Source: an uncultured Flavobacteriales bacterium (lineage in GTDB: Bacteria; Bacteroidota; Bacteroidia; Flavobacteriales_G; Salibacteraceae). Taken from it: a DNA stretch of 64,000 bases. Below are positions 15,209-24,124 of this stretch, in pieces. Location of the stretch: assembly GCA_937899835.1 (NCBI GenBank), contig CALCCE010000250.1, positions 1-64,000 on the forward strand. The letters are read 5' to 3'. The notes under the pieces are model-generated. The model was given only the letters and a program-made list of their open reading frames with translations. It did no database searches and had not been told where the DNA came from. Position 1 is the stretch's first letter, and each line of letters starts with the position of its first letter. Made by a program: the position numbers and the translations under genes.

Positions 15209-16222
15209 TTGATTACCGACGATTTCGCCACCTTGCATTTACCACCCGATGCTTCCTGGAAACAAGTGGAGAGGGCCTTTGAATTGTTGAGTCGCAAATG
15301 GCACCCTGAAATCAATGCGTCTTCCGAAGCAGAAGAAAAGTATCGGAACATCGCTGAAGCCTACGCCCGCCTGCGAAAGCATTTCAAAAAAGAGACCAAG
15401 ACTACTCCTTCTTTTTGGTCGGAATGGGCACACCGCCTGTTGGATACGCAACGGGCTCCCCTTTACACGGGTCCTGGCTTCGATCGGGTAGAACTTACCC
15501 TCAACATCGTTTTTGATTGGATAAGAGCCTTGTTCGTGTTGTTTGTTTTTGTCGGCTCTCCCCTGTTTGGCTATTTGTACATCGGCGGATGGGGCATCTT
15601 GGTAGGAGTGCTCATCATTTTTCTCAGCGTACACTCCTGGGTGCAAGTGGTGTACCACGACCCACCCCGGCTGCAGGTGAAAGAGCTTTTTTGGTCCATT
15701 CGGCAACTTGGAGTGGTTCCGATTTTTCAGTTGCCTCTGTTGACCATTTACCACGTTTGGATCGTTTTTACCATCGGGCTGGATACGTTTATTCCTTATT
15801 GGTTCTTCGTGGTAGGCGACGGAATTGCGTTAGGCATAGGCTATGGGGTCTCCAAATTCGTTGAAGTTCCCTATTTCAAGTCCTCAGTGGTTTGGATGGG
15901 TTTGGGGCCTTTGCTCTTTAGTTGGTTTTTGGTTTTCAATTTTCGGTTTTCGGGTCCCTCGGAGGTAGAGAATTACCGGTTTGAGTTTTTGGAGCAAAAA
16001 GGCCCAGTCTTTCATAGGACCGGCTATTCTTCCAGGTTTTACGGTGATTTGGCTTATTACTCCACCACAAAAGTGATCCTCGAAGGCGATGCCTATGAAG
16101 CGTACCCGGGTATTCTTACTTTTTCCGACTACGATGAAATGAAAGGTCGCCGTGAGGTCAGCCTGATCACCGCCAAGGGCTTGTTTGGGCTGAAAGTGCT
16201 GAAGGACTATCGTTTTTACTAA
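15209..16222 (+). CDS. J-domain membrane protein with HPE in place of HPD
   Basis: 337 residues. The N-terminal 65 residues fold as a DnaJ J domain (DDFATLHLPPDASWKQVERAF ... EKYRNIAEAYARL), but the HPD tripeptide that stimulates DnaK is HPE (residues 32-34). About five membrane helices follow from residue 95 to 255. A soluble C-terminal domain of about 80 residues ends the protein. The start is a TTG at 15209; no in-frame ATG exists after the upstream stop. The DUF418 gene follows 13 bases downstream. An Hsp70 co-chaperone role is uncertain because of the altered tripeptide. Confidence 0.75.
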   Translation: MITDDFATLHLPPDASWKQVERAFELLSRKWHPEINASSEAEEKYRNIAEAYARLRKHFKKETKTTPSFWSEWAHRLLDTQRAPLYTGPGFDRVELTLNIVFDWIRALFVLFVFVGSPLFGYLYIGGWGILVGVLIIFLSVHSWVQVVYHDPPRLQVKELFWSIRQLGVVPIFQLPLLTIYHVWIVFTIGLDTFIPYWFFVVGDGIALGIGYGVSKFVEVPYFKSSVVWMGLGPLLFSWFLVFNFRFSGPSEVENYRFEFLEQKGPVFHRTGYSSRFYGDLAYYSTTKVILEGDAYEAYPGILTFSDYDEMKGRREVSLITAKGLFGLKVLKDYRFY

Positions 16223-16235
16223 CGCTGCCGCTCCT

Positions 16236-17429
16236 GTGACACCTGCCGCTCCCCCTGCTTCAGCACCTTCCCATACGGAGGTTTCCCAACGCATTGGCGT
16301 AATCGACGGCTTGCGCGGCTTTGCCTTGTGGGGAATTCTGGTAGTCAACGTATTCGTTTTTCATGCGCCCTACTTTTATTATGGGGAGTTCTATACCCAA
16401 TTCACCGGCAGGGAAGCGATCGCGCTGGAAACGATGATCTTGCTGTTCCCCGGCAAGTTCATGTACCTCTTTGCTTTCTTATTTGGCTACGGTGCGTTTT
16501 TGCAATTTTCTCGTTGGCGTTCCCCAGGTTCCTTTTTGCCGTTTTGGTTTCGACGAATGGGCATGTTGGCCGTTTTTGGAGGGCTACACTTGTTGCTGTT
16601 CTGGATGGGCGACATTCTTTTTTCCTATGCCTTGTTGGGCTTTGCCCTGCCTTTGTTTTTCAAATGGCGCGCCCGCTTTTTGTTTCTGGCCGGGTTTCTG
16701 CTCTACTTTACCTCGGTCGGGTACTCCTTTTTTCAATTCAATTTGGATTGGCCGGCCTTTCACAGCCATTCCGACTATCCCTTGACGCATTTCATAACGG
16801 TTTTTTCAGAAGGTAGCTACGCAGAAATATTTTGGTTGCGCCTGCATGAAATCCAACAGTTCGCTTTCGAAACCGTGGTGTATTACCTGCCCCGGGAAGG
16901 CGGATTATTTCTGGTAGGCATGGCGGCTGCAAAAGTTCAATTGCACCAACGGCTGAACTGGAAAATAGCGTGGGTTCCCTTGCTGTTGGCCCTATTGGGA
17001 ATCATCAGCTGGAACCTGACAGTAGACGAAATTGTGGCAGCTGCTGAGTTGGACACTTATCCCACCCGCCGTCCTCCGCTGATCTTGCTCAGTACCCTTG
17101 CTGAATGGCTGCATGGGGCCAGTTATATCCTGCTCTTTTTTCTGCTTTGGCGCTGGCACTTGCTCCAAAGGTTGGTGCGTTTTCTGGCGCCCGTCGGTAG
17201 GATGGCCCTGAGCAATTACTTCTTTCAATCCTTGGTCTGCGTGCTGGTTTTCTATGGCTACGGTGCCGGTCAATACGGTTCCTGGACTCCGATTGAGCTG
17301 TTGGTGTTTGCTGGTTTGCTCTACCTCTTTCAAGCGGTAGTATCGATTTGGTGGCTGAAAAAATATGCCATGGGACCACTGGAATGGCTTTGGAGGAAAG
17401 CCAGTTATTCATTCCGTTCAACTAAGTAA
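16236..17429 (+). CDS. DUF418 (YeiB-type) membrane protein
   Basis: 397 residues with about ten transmembrane helices. The opening RIGVIDGLRGFALWGILVVN and the C-terminal segment GRMALSNYFFQSLVCVLVFY are the conserved ends of the DUF418/YeiB family, distantly related to acyltransferase-3 membrane proteins. The function of the family is not established. Transport or acyl transfer are suggestions only. GTG start at 16236, preceded by the J-domain gene and followed 6 bases later by another small membrane protein, so the three probably form one operon. Confidence 0.85.
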   Translation: MTPAAPPASAPSHTEVSQRIGVIDGLRGFALWGILVVNVFVFHAPYFYYGEFYTQFTGREAIALETMILLFPGKFMYLFAFLFGYGAFLQFSRWRSPGSFLPFWFRRMGMLAVFGGLHLLLFWMGDILFSYALLGFALPLFFKWRARFLFLAGFLLYFTSVGYSFFQFNLDWPAFHSHSDYPLTHFITVFSEGSYAEIFWLRLHEIQQFAFETVVYYLPREGGLFLVGMAAAKVQLHQRLNWKIAWVPLLLALLGIISWNLTVDEIVAAAELDTYPTRRPPLILLSTLAEWLHGASYILLFFLLWRWHLLQRLVRFLAPVGRMALSNYFFQSLVCVLVFYGYGAGQYGSWTPIELLVFAGLLYLFQAVVSIWWLKKYAMGPLEWLWRKASYSFRSTK

Positions 17430-17435
17430 AACGTT

Positions 17436-18014
17436 GTGTACTTCTTCTTCCTTGACATTCTCTTCATCGGCTTCCTTCTATGGAGTATAACTTGGGTGAT
17501 CGTTTCCTTTAAGGGCACTCCGCAACCCAACTCTAAATGGTGGCAACTCGATTTGGCAACCGTTCAAATGGTCAAATGGCTGGGGCTTGGGATTAGTGTA
17601 TGGCTGTTCTTCGGAATCCTTTCGGAAGGAACACCAGAGCCTGCCCCATTTTATCCAACGGCCATCTATAGCAGCCCCACGCACTATCAAATTTATAATT
17701 TTTACTTCCCTGTTTTTTGCCTTCTCAGCACCCAGTTGCTTTGGCTTTCTCCATTGGTAGGCTCACCCTTGTTGCGATTAGGATTGGCTTTTTTGTGGAT
17801 GTTCACTCCGATGTATGAATCGGTTGCTCTTGCGGTTGAATCGGATGGGAGCTATTGGAGCTTACCGACCTGGACAGCTTCCAATGCATCGCATGTGCTC
17901 TCCAAACTGCTGGTCTTCGCTTTTCTTGTTGGTGTTGCCTACCTCGCTCAACAACGTAAACGCCCAAAACCTCACCCATCTTCGGCCGATACCAGGGCCA
18001 ACAACGTAGAATAA
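17436..18014 (+). CDS. small multi-pass membrane protein of unknown function
   Basis: 192 residues with five predicted helices (about 1-22, 44-62, 88-105, 110-128, 148-172), two of them aromatic-rich, and a basic C-terminal tail. No family is recognised. GTG start 6 bases after the DUF418 gene, so probably co-transcribed. Its last 43 bases overlap the 3' end of the convergent gene on the minus strand. Confidence 0.6.
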   Translation: MYFFFLDILFIGFLLWSITWVIVSFKGTPQPNSKWWQLDLATVQMVKWLGLGISVWLFFGILSEGTPEPAPFYPTAIYSSPTHYQIYNFYFPVFCLLSTQLLWLSPLVGSPLLRLGLAFLWMFTPMYESVALAVESDGSYWSLPTWTASNASHVLSKLLVFAFLVGVAYLAQQRKRPKPHPSSADTRANNVE

Positions 18015-19489
18015 TACGGTTTTGCAATCAGCTTGGATTTGATCCAGGCATAGAACCCCATGGCAATCAGGTCTTCCCTTGAGGCGGGCCGAAATTCGAT
18101 GGCGCGCTCAATACGGGCCTGAAAATCGGATGTAGCCAAACGCTCCGGATAATCAATGGTGAAACGAATAAGGCTGAGAAATTGCCTGACCCGCTGGTAA
18201 GCCGGCTGTTCGAAAAGGGTTTTGAACTGCCGTTCGATGCTCCGCACCCGGTTGTGCGCAATGTCGGTGTTGCCCAATTCGATTTGTAGGATGAGCTCCA
18301 CCATGTTTTTGCGCAAAACCCATTCCCTGCCCAATTTTTTAGCGCACCAGGAATCGCTGTGGGGCGATTGCTGCAACAAACGGTTAGCGGCCTTATAGTC
18401 TTCGAGTTGAAAGTGGTACACGGCTAAGTTCAGACGCAGGGTCATTAAATCTACCGGAGAAGGGCGGCCCTCAGGCGCTTTGAGGTAGGCCTGAAGTTGG
18501 GCTACGGCAAGGTGACTTTCGCCCAGGTAACTGTGGTTGGCGGCTTTGAGCAACACCATGCGTGGGCGAAAGGTGGGAAAATGCTGCCGCGATTTTTGCG
18601 ACAACAGTGCTTCTAATTCACCCAGGTAGCGGTTGGAATCCGCAAATTTTTTGTTGCGGTAAAGCACATGAGCAATCATGTACAGTAGGTTTACCTGATA
18701 CCAAAGGTGTGCCTTGCCAAAGCCATCGCCGTCAAGCAGCCGTTGGTAATGCCCAATCACAAAGGGCTCGAAACTGAAAAAATCTTTTTTGGCCAACATG
18801 GCGCTCCGTACCATCGACACCATGTTGTAGAGCAGCTTGGGCCGGTGTAGAATGGCTTCCTGCAAACGGTTTTCAATCAGCACTTGCTGCACCATGGCGT
18901 CAAAGTCGATGGTTTTGCCTTCTAAACGTACCTCACGGAGTTGCTGCCGGATGAAACTACTGGCAATGGAAGCACGTTCGTCTTCGTCGGCCAATTGCTT
19001 GTTGACGTTACGTTTGCGCACAATTTCGGGCAGTTCGTCGGCCCCTTCCCGGTCCGCCATTTCTATTTGCAGCTGGTACACCGAATGGAGCAATTCGTAT
19101 TGCTCTCCATCGCTGGCTGTTTTTTCGGCTTTGCGCAAAAAATCCCAGGCCAGGCGGCCACTTCCTTTTTCAAACAGGTAGCGACAAAGGGACAATTGCC
19201 CCATTACGGTAGAAACTGAACTGCCGTCTTCGCTGAGGCGCTTGAGCACAATGTAATCGGACAATTGGCGCAACAGTCGCTTACGAAGGGTATGGAAAGC
19301 CGCCCGTTCCCCTTGGGGATAAAGCGCCTCCCAGCAGGTTTGCCGATCGGCATTGGGATGGGCCACCATCCAATCGAACAATTGTTGGTCTTTGCGGTCG
19401 CCACGCGCGGTTTGTCGACTGAGAAAAGCTTTAAAATCTTTTTGCTCTTCAGGGCTAAGGGTAGCAATTACTTCTTGCAGTCGATCCAA
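17972..19489 (-). CDS. helical-repeat (TPR-like) protein
   Basis: 505 residues, almost wholly alpha-helical, without signal peptide or membrane segment. It opens LQEVIATLSPEEQKDFKAFL. Several pairs of helices in the middle (LRLNLAVYHFQLEDYKAANR, NRYLGELEALL) look like degenerate TPRs. This layout (N-terminal SPEE-KxFxxFL helix pair, then irregular repeats) is frequent in Bacteroidota and has no assigned function. The start is TTG at 19489, since no ATG is available before the upstream stop. Tail-to-tail overlap with the 17436 gene. Confidence 0.75.
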   Translation of the reverse strand: MDRLQEVIATLSPEEQKDFKAFLSRQTARGDRKDQQLFDWMVAHPNADRQTCWEALYPQGERAAFHTLRKRLLRQLSDYIVLKRLSEDGSSVSTVMGQLSLCRYLFEKGSGRLAWDFLRKAEKTASDGEQYELLHSVYQLQIEMADREGADELPEIVRKRNVNKQLADEDERASIASSFIRQQLREVRLEGKTIDFDAMVQQVLIENRLQEAILHRPKLLYNMVSMVRSAMLAKKDFFSFEPFVIGHYQRLLDGDGFGKAHLWYQVNLLYMIAHVLYRNKKFADSNRYLGELEALLSQKSRQHFPTFRPRMVLLKAANHSYLGESHLAVAQLQAYLKAPEGRPSPVDLMTLRLNLAVYHFQLEDYKAANRLLQQSPHSDSWCAKKLGREWVLRKNMVELILQIELGNTDIAHNRVRSIERQFKTLFEQPAYQRVRQFLSLIRFTIDYPERLATSDFQARIERAIEFRPASREDLIAMGFYAWIKSKLIAKPYYSTLLALVSAEDG

Positions 19490-19712
19490 AACAAATGTCA
19501 GTTTTACAAAACATAAAAATACTTAAACGAATCAAAAAAGCCGTTTTTAACAATTTTTAAAAATCAGGTTTTTACAAATCTCGGTTTTGTCTGGCCTTTC
19601 ATGGCTGCTATGTTTGCCCTGTTCAACCTTCAACCCTGCGCGCATTTTGTTGTCGGTGACCTTTCAGCAATTGGCAGCTTCGGCTGCATCACTCAACTAA
19701 CACCTCCTAACC

Positions 19713-19931
19713 ATGGAAACACGAAAGTTGCTCACCACCCGATTTGAAGAACTCCAACAAGGCTTTCAAAACTTGCAAGAGCTGGCGGCAGCTCTGGGGC
19801 AACAATTGGATGCCCTACGCGAACAATGGATGCACTCCAAAAAAGACCTCCGCGAATCGGAACCGGAAGAACTGCACTTTTTTATTTCGCTCCACGAAGA
19901 CCCGCTCCCCGGGCTTCGGCCGGCGGTATGA
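19713..19931 (+). CDS. small coiled-coil protein upstream of the DUF2339 gene
   Basis: 72 residues. Residues 8-50 form a heptad-patterned, Gln/Leu-rich coiled coil (FEELQQGFQNLQELAAALGQ). The rest is acidic. ATG start, then 41 bases to the DUF2339 gene on the same strand. DUF2339 proteins commonly begin with such a coiled coil before their first membrane helix, and the protein downstream lacks one. This small gene may therefore supply that part separately. It could also be a chance ORF. Confidence 0.5.
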   Translation: METRKLLTTRFEELQQGFQNLQELAAALGQQLDALREQWMHSKKDLRESEPEELHFFISLHEDPLPGLRPAV

Positions 19932-19972
19932 CAGCTCTCCTCCTCGCAGTTTAACCACAAAATCACGGAATC

Positions 19973-22015
19973 ATGGAAACTCCTTCGAACAAGGGTCCAA
20001 TGAAGGACCCCGAGAAATTTATTGGCGAAAATTTGATCAACAAGATCGGCATTGGCATCCTGGTGCTGGGGCTGGCCTACTTTGTGAAATATGCCATCGA
20101 CCAATCCTGGATTGGACAAGGTGGCCAGGTAGCCGGAGGCCTGTTCAGCGGTGCCCTCCTGATTGGCATAGGCCATTGGCTCCACCAGCGCTACCGGGCT
20201 TTTAGCTCGGTATTGGCAGGCGGTGGTATTGCCATTAGCTACATCACCCTTTACTTGGGCTTTACCGATTACGAACTCTACTCGCCGGCGGTGGCTTTCG
20301 CGGGCATGGTGGCAATTACTGCGGTAGCGGTGGGCCTCAGCCTGCTCTACGATCGGCAAGAACTCACCATTGTTGCCCTGCTGGGCGGCATTGCCACGCC
20401 TTTTTTGGCCAACTCCGGCTCGTCCAACACCGATGCCTTGCTTACCTACCTTGCCTTGCTCAACAGCGGCATTTTGGCGGTGTCATGGTTCAAAAGATGG
20501 CGGACAACCAACCTCATCACTTTTTTGGGTACGCTCATCATTTTTGGTGGCATTGTACTGCTGAATAGCGGAGGTTGGTACCACCTGGGTACGGGAAAGA
20601 GTTTGCTTTTCGCTACCATCTTCTACCTGCAATTTGGCAGCATTGCCTTGATGCACAATTTGCGCACAGCCAGCAAATTCAAAGCACTGGAGCTTTTTCT
20701 CTACCTCAGTAACACGTTTTTCTACTATGCCTGCTGCATGTACTTGTTGCCCATGTTCAGCGAGCGGTTTTTGAACGGCTATTTCACCGCAGCTTTGGCG
20801 GTAGTGCACATTGCGCTGGCTTTTGGGCTTTCTCGCCATTCGGGTACCGATAGAAACCTTTTAATGCTCATGGTGGGCCTGGCGGTGTCCCTGGTGAGTT
20901 TGGTAGCTCCGGTGCATTTTCATGGCAACGCCATCACCCTGTTTTGGGCAGCCGAAGCCGCCTTGTTGCTCTACATGTGGGGCCGCACCGGGTTTCGCTT
21001 CTTCCGTTGGAGCGGCCACCTGATAGCGGTACTTACCCTCCTCAGCCTCTCAATGGATTGGGGACTCAACCGCCTGGATATGAATAGTGGTTTCTTTGCT
21101 CATCCGGTTTACCTGACCAATTGGGGAGTGGCGATTGTTTTGGGTGCGGTTTACTTCCTTTTCCGCCGATTTTTCCCTGCTTTGAAAGAGCAGGTAAAAG
21201 TCTATTTGCCTTTGGCTGGTATAGTGCTGTATTTCGGGCACGTGATTGAATTAAACCGTTTCCTGGGCTTCCTCGATCAAGGGTTTCAGTTTTCAGCGGC
21301 TGCCTTCTTGTGTTTTCACCTGGCCATTTTCCTACCGGTACAGTGGAAAGCCTCCCGTTCCGAAAACGACATTTTTCAGATGGGCAGCCTTCTTTGGGCC
21401 TGTGTGGTGCTCATGGTGGGCTGGCTCATTAAAATTGAGTGGGCCAGTACTTATTCTTCTGCGTCCTGGTTATCCATGGTGTTGCACTACACTGCCCTGG
21501 GCTTGTCGGCAATTGCCACCCTGCATGGCGTGAAAGCGTTGCATTTCCTTTCCGGTAAAAACGGAGATGGTGCTAAAGTAGGACACTGGCTGTTGGCCTT
21601 TGGCCTGGTGGCCCATGCCAGCCTGGAACTCGATTACTTGTTGATCCAGTTGTTTGCCGGAAAGACCTCCATCGTGGCTTTGATGCGTCATTCTCACCTG
21701 ATCGGGTATCCGGTGGTTTGGGGCTTGCTGGCTTTCGGACTGTTATTGTGGGGCATGCGCCAACAAATTCGTCACGTGCGCATCATTGGGCTTACGGTAT
21801 TTGGTGTGATCCTGCTAAAGTTGTTCCTCTTTGATGTGCAATCCATGAGCGAAGCCGGCAGAATTGTGGCTTTCATTGCCCTGGGCGTGCTGCTGCTGGT
21901 GGTTTCTTTTCTCTATCAAAAGCTACGTCACCTTATCCTCACCGAGGATACCGATACAACCCCAACTACTCCAACTCATCCTGAACATTCCGTGGTAGAG
22001 TCGGCAGAGGAGTAG
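19973..22015 (+). CDS. DUF2339 polytopic membrane protein
   Basis: 680 residues with about 18-20 membrane helices. The opening EKFIGENLINKIGIGILVLGL followed by FVKYAIDQSWIG is the DUF2339 signature. The family's large helical membrane domain continues (VLAGGGIAISYITLYLGF, GGIATPFLANSGSSNTDALL). The C-terminus is a Thr/Pro-rich cytosolic tail. Function is unknown; enzymes or transporters of the envelope have been suggested for related families. The usual N-terminal coiled-coil extension is missing here. A GC-rich hairpin follows the stop. Confidence 0.88.
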   Translation: METPSNKGPMKDPEKFIGENLINKIGIGILVLGLAYFVKYAIDQSWIGQGGQVAGGLFSGALLIGIGHWLHQRYRAFSSVLAGGGIAISYITLYLGFTDYELYSPAVAFAGMVAITAVAVGLSLLYDRQELTIVALLGGIATPFLANSGSSNTDALLTYLALLNSGILAVSWFKRWRTTNLITFLGTLIIFGGIVLLNSGGWYHLGTGKSLLFATIFYLQFGSIALMHNLRTASKFKALELFLYLSNTFFYYACCMYLLPMFSERFLNGYFTAALAVVHIALAFGLSRHSGTDRNLLMLMVGLAVSLVSLVAPVHFHGNAITLFWAAEAALLLYMWGRTGFRFFRWSGHLIAVLTLLSLSMDWGLNRLDMNSGFFAHPVYLTNWGVAIVLGAVYFLFRRFFPALKEQVKVYLPLAGIVLYFGHVIELNRFLGFLDQGFQFSAAAFLCFHLAIFLPVQWKASRSENDIFQMGSLLWACVVLMVGWLIKIEWASTYSSASWLSMVLHYTALGLSAIATLHGVKALHFLSGKNGDGAKVGHWLLAFGLVAHASLELDYLLIQLFAGKTSIVALMRHSHLIGYPVVWGLLAFGLLLWGMRQQIRHVRIIGLTVFGVILLKLFLFDVQSMSEAGRIVAFIALGVLLLVVSFLYQKLRHLILTEDTDTTPTTPTHPEHSVVESAEE

Positions 22016-22023
22016 GCCGACCA

Positions 22024-22059
22024 AAGCCCTCCGGCCTGGTTGACCGGGCCGGAGGGCTT
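22024..22059 (+). terminator. GC-rich hairpin after the DUF2339 gene
   Basis: AAGCCCTCCGGCC (22024-22036) pairs perfectly with GGCCGGAGGGCTT (22047-22059) around a 10-base loop, nine bases after the stop codon. A T-run is lacking, so it is a terminator-like stem. If read from the other strand it has the same shape. Confidence 0.6.
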
Positions 22060-22081
22060 CCACTTTCAATACATTCGAACG

Positions 22082-22513
22082 ATGAAAAAGCATTTTTCTT
22101 TGCTGCTTGCCTTCACCTTGGTGATCGCCAACGGCTTCATAGGACATTTTTACGCGCCCTACGGCATTATTTTCACGCCGGTTCTGCTACCGCTCACCAT
22201 TGGTTTGCTGGTTTTTGGCAAACACACTAAAAAGCCCATCCCCTTGGCATTGGGTGCCTTTTCACTGGTTGCGCTCAACGATGTACTGATCAAGCTCTAT
22301 TCGGGCGGCCTCCACGATTGGGAGGGGTACGGCTGGATACAAGGCACCCTGTTGTTGGGCTTGTTTCCTTCGTTTATACTCGTGGCCTTGGGAGTTCACA
22401 AGAACACCGTAGCCCTCAAATCGGCGAAAGTTTTAGGTATTTTGCTCTTTCCAGTGATGGTTTTTGTGCACCTCTATTTCACCAGCCGCCTGGGCTTGGG
22501 CAGACTTTATTGA
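22082..22513 (+). CDS. small membrane protein of unknown function
   Basis: 143 residues from the ATG at 22082. The frame opens earlier, but that part lies in the hairpin. Four hydrophobic helices (about 5-22, 31-47, 56-72, 90-135) and no soluble domain. No family recognised. Eight bases separate it from the GNAT gene, which suggests co-transcription with the acyltransferase/aminotransferase pair. Confidence 0.6.
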   Translation: MKKHFSLLLAFTLVIANGFIGHFYAPYGIIFTPVLLPLTIGLLVFGKHTKKPIPLALGAFSLVALNDVLIKLYSGGLHDWEGYGWIQGTLLLGLFPSFILVALGVHKNTVALKSAKVLGILLFPVMVFVHLYFTSRLGLGRLY

Positions 22514-22520
22514 ACCCACT

Positions 22521-23057
22521 ATGGATTTCGAACTTAAAATCGCCAGTGACGACCGCGAGATGCAACAGATCTTCTCGCTCAACCACCGCACCTTTGCGGA
22601 AGAGATTCCACAGCACGATCGGCAGGACAGTGGTTTGTTGGAGGATGCGTTTCACCCCAACAACACCTATTTGGTGGCCAAGCACCGTCAGGAGGTAGTG
22701 GGCATGGTATCGCTGTCGGATACGCGCCCGTTTTCGCTCGATCGCAAATTACTGGATTTGGACCACTACCTGCCCCAGCACCAACACCCGGTTGAAATTC
22801 GACTGCTGGCCCTTCTTCCGGCTTATCGGGGCACTTCTCTTTTCGGAGAATTGCTGGGTTTCTTGTTTCAAGTGACGGAAGCCCGCGGCTATGACCTTGC
22901 TTTGATTTCTGGTACCACCCGCCAATTGCGATTGTACCGCAAGCTGGGTTTTGAAGCCTTTGGCCCTTTGGTTGGCAAAGTCTCGGCCCGATATCAACCC
23001 ATGTTTCTTACCCTCGACCGACACCAATCGGTTCGCCAACAGCTTGTATTGCCATGA
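22521..23057 (+). CDS. GNAT-family N-acyltransferase
   Basis: 178 residues from the ATG at 22521. The GNAT fold is visible: IASDDREMQQIFSLNHRTFA (first strand and helix), TYLVAKHRQEVVGMVSL, VEIRLLALLPAYRGTSLFGE (acyl-CoA-binding strand beta4 and the R/Q-x-x-G-x-G/A-like loop, here RGTSLFG), and the LRLYRKLGFEAFG ending. The N-terminal part with an extended helix recalls the FeeM/autoinducer-synthase-like branch that uses long acyl donors, but this is only a resemblance. Its stop overlaps the start of the aminotransferase (ATGA at 23054-23057), pointing to coupled translation and a joint pathway. Confidence 0.8.
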   Translation: MDFELKIASDDREMQQIFSLNHRTFAEEIPQHDRQDSGLLEDAFHPNNTYLVAKHRQEVVGMVSLSDTRPFSLDRKLLDLDHYLPQHQHPVEIRLLALLPAYRGTSLFGELLGFLFQVTEARGYDLALISGTTRQLRLYRKLGFEAFGPLVGKVSARYQPMFLTLDRHQSVRQQLVLP

Positions 23058-24124
23058 ATTTTTCCATTCATCCTACCGTGAACCTGCTGCCGGGTCCGGT
23101 GAGTCGATTTCCCGCCGTGGACCGTGCTTTTCGACAAGAGCCAGTTTCTCACCGAAGCCAGCGCTTCCTCCACGATTTTCAATCGCTTCGTCGGTCTTTG
23201 ACACAACTCACCCGCGCAGGCTCGGTGCACCTTTTATCGGGCTCAGGTAGCCTGGCCAACGAGGTGATTGCCGCACGGCTTTCTCTGCGCAAATCCAGAG
23301 GACTGATGGTCAGCTGTGGAGAGTTTGGCGACCGGCTGATCGACCAGGCCCAACGGTGGGGCTTGCAGTTCGATACCTTGCGGTTTCCCTGGGGCTCGGC
23401 GATAGAATGGCAAGCACTGCAAGATCACCTTGATGCCAACCACATCGATTGGTTGTGGACTCCGCATTGCGAAACTTCTTCGGGATACCTGATCGATCTT
23501 GATCGTTTGAAGTCGCTGTCGATCCGCTATAACTACGCGATCTGCCTGGATGCCGTCAGTTCTTTGGGCAACACCGCAGTAGACCTCAAAGGCATTCATC
23601 TGGCCTCGGGCACCAGTGGAAAAGGCTTTGGAGGATATCCGGGAATTGCCTTGGTGTTTAGTGCCGACCGTGGACTGGTCGCTACCGATCGGCTACCGGC
23701 CTATTTGGACATTGGTGCGCATCAGGCCAGGCAAGGTCTGCCCTATACGCTGAATTCTAATCTTTTTTACGCTTTACAAACGGGTGTAGAGCTCACAGGA
23801 AACGAGGCGCATTGGAAAAAGATGGCCACTTTGGCCTACACTTTGGAAACCGGTCTTGCTACCTTGGGATTATCTCCCATGTTGCCCCGATCACAACGCT
23901 TGCCGGGAGTGCTCACGGTAGCCTTGCCCCAAAAGCAATCGGCGGTGGAGTTGGGACAATTTTTAAGGCAAAAAGGAGTGTTGGTCAGTTTTGAAAGCCA
24001 GTACCTGCAAGCGCACAACTGGATACAGTTTTGCCTCATGGGGCATCAACATCCCGGAAACGGGCAACGGCTTTTGGCGCTTCTTCGCCGGTACTTCAAC
24101 CGACAAACACGATGGGTTGCTTAA
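23054..24124 (+). CDS. class-V aminotransferase-like PLP enzyme
   Basis: 356 residues. Fold type I class V (alanine-glyoxylate / serine-pyruvate type): NLLPGPVSRFPAVDRAF opening, HLLSGSGSLANEVIAARL (cofactor phosphate loop), WTPHCETSSGYLID, ICLDAVSSLGNTAVDLKG with the PLP-contacting Asp, and the Schiff-base Lys in ASGTSGKGFGGYPGIA. About residues 255-345 form the small C-terminal domain. It probably transfers an amino group or desulfurates/decarboxylates a small substrate; the substrate is not readable. It overlaps the GNAT gene at its start and, by 4 bases, the convergent thioredoxin-like gene at its end. Confidence 0.85.
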   Translation: MNFSIHPTVNLLPGPVSRFPAVDRAFRQEPVSHRSQRFLHDFQSLRRSLTQLTRAGSVHLLSGSGSLANEVIAARLSLRKSRGLMVSCGEFGDRLIDQAQRWGLQFDTLRFPWGSAIEWQALQDHLDANHIDWLWTPHCETSSGYLIDLDRLKSLSIRYNYAICLDAVSSLGNTAVDLKGIHLASGTSGKGFGGYPGIALVFSADRGLVATDRLPAYLDIGAHQARQGLPYTLNSNLFYALQTGVELTGNEAHWKKMATLAYTLETGLATLGLSPMLPRSQRLPGVLTVALPQKQSAVELGQFLRQKGVLVSFESQYLQAHNWIQFCLMGHQHPGNGQRLLALLRRYFNRQTRWVA

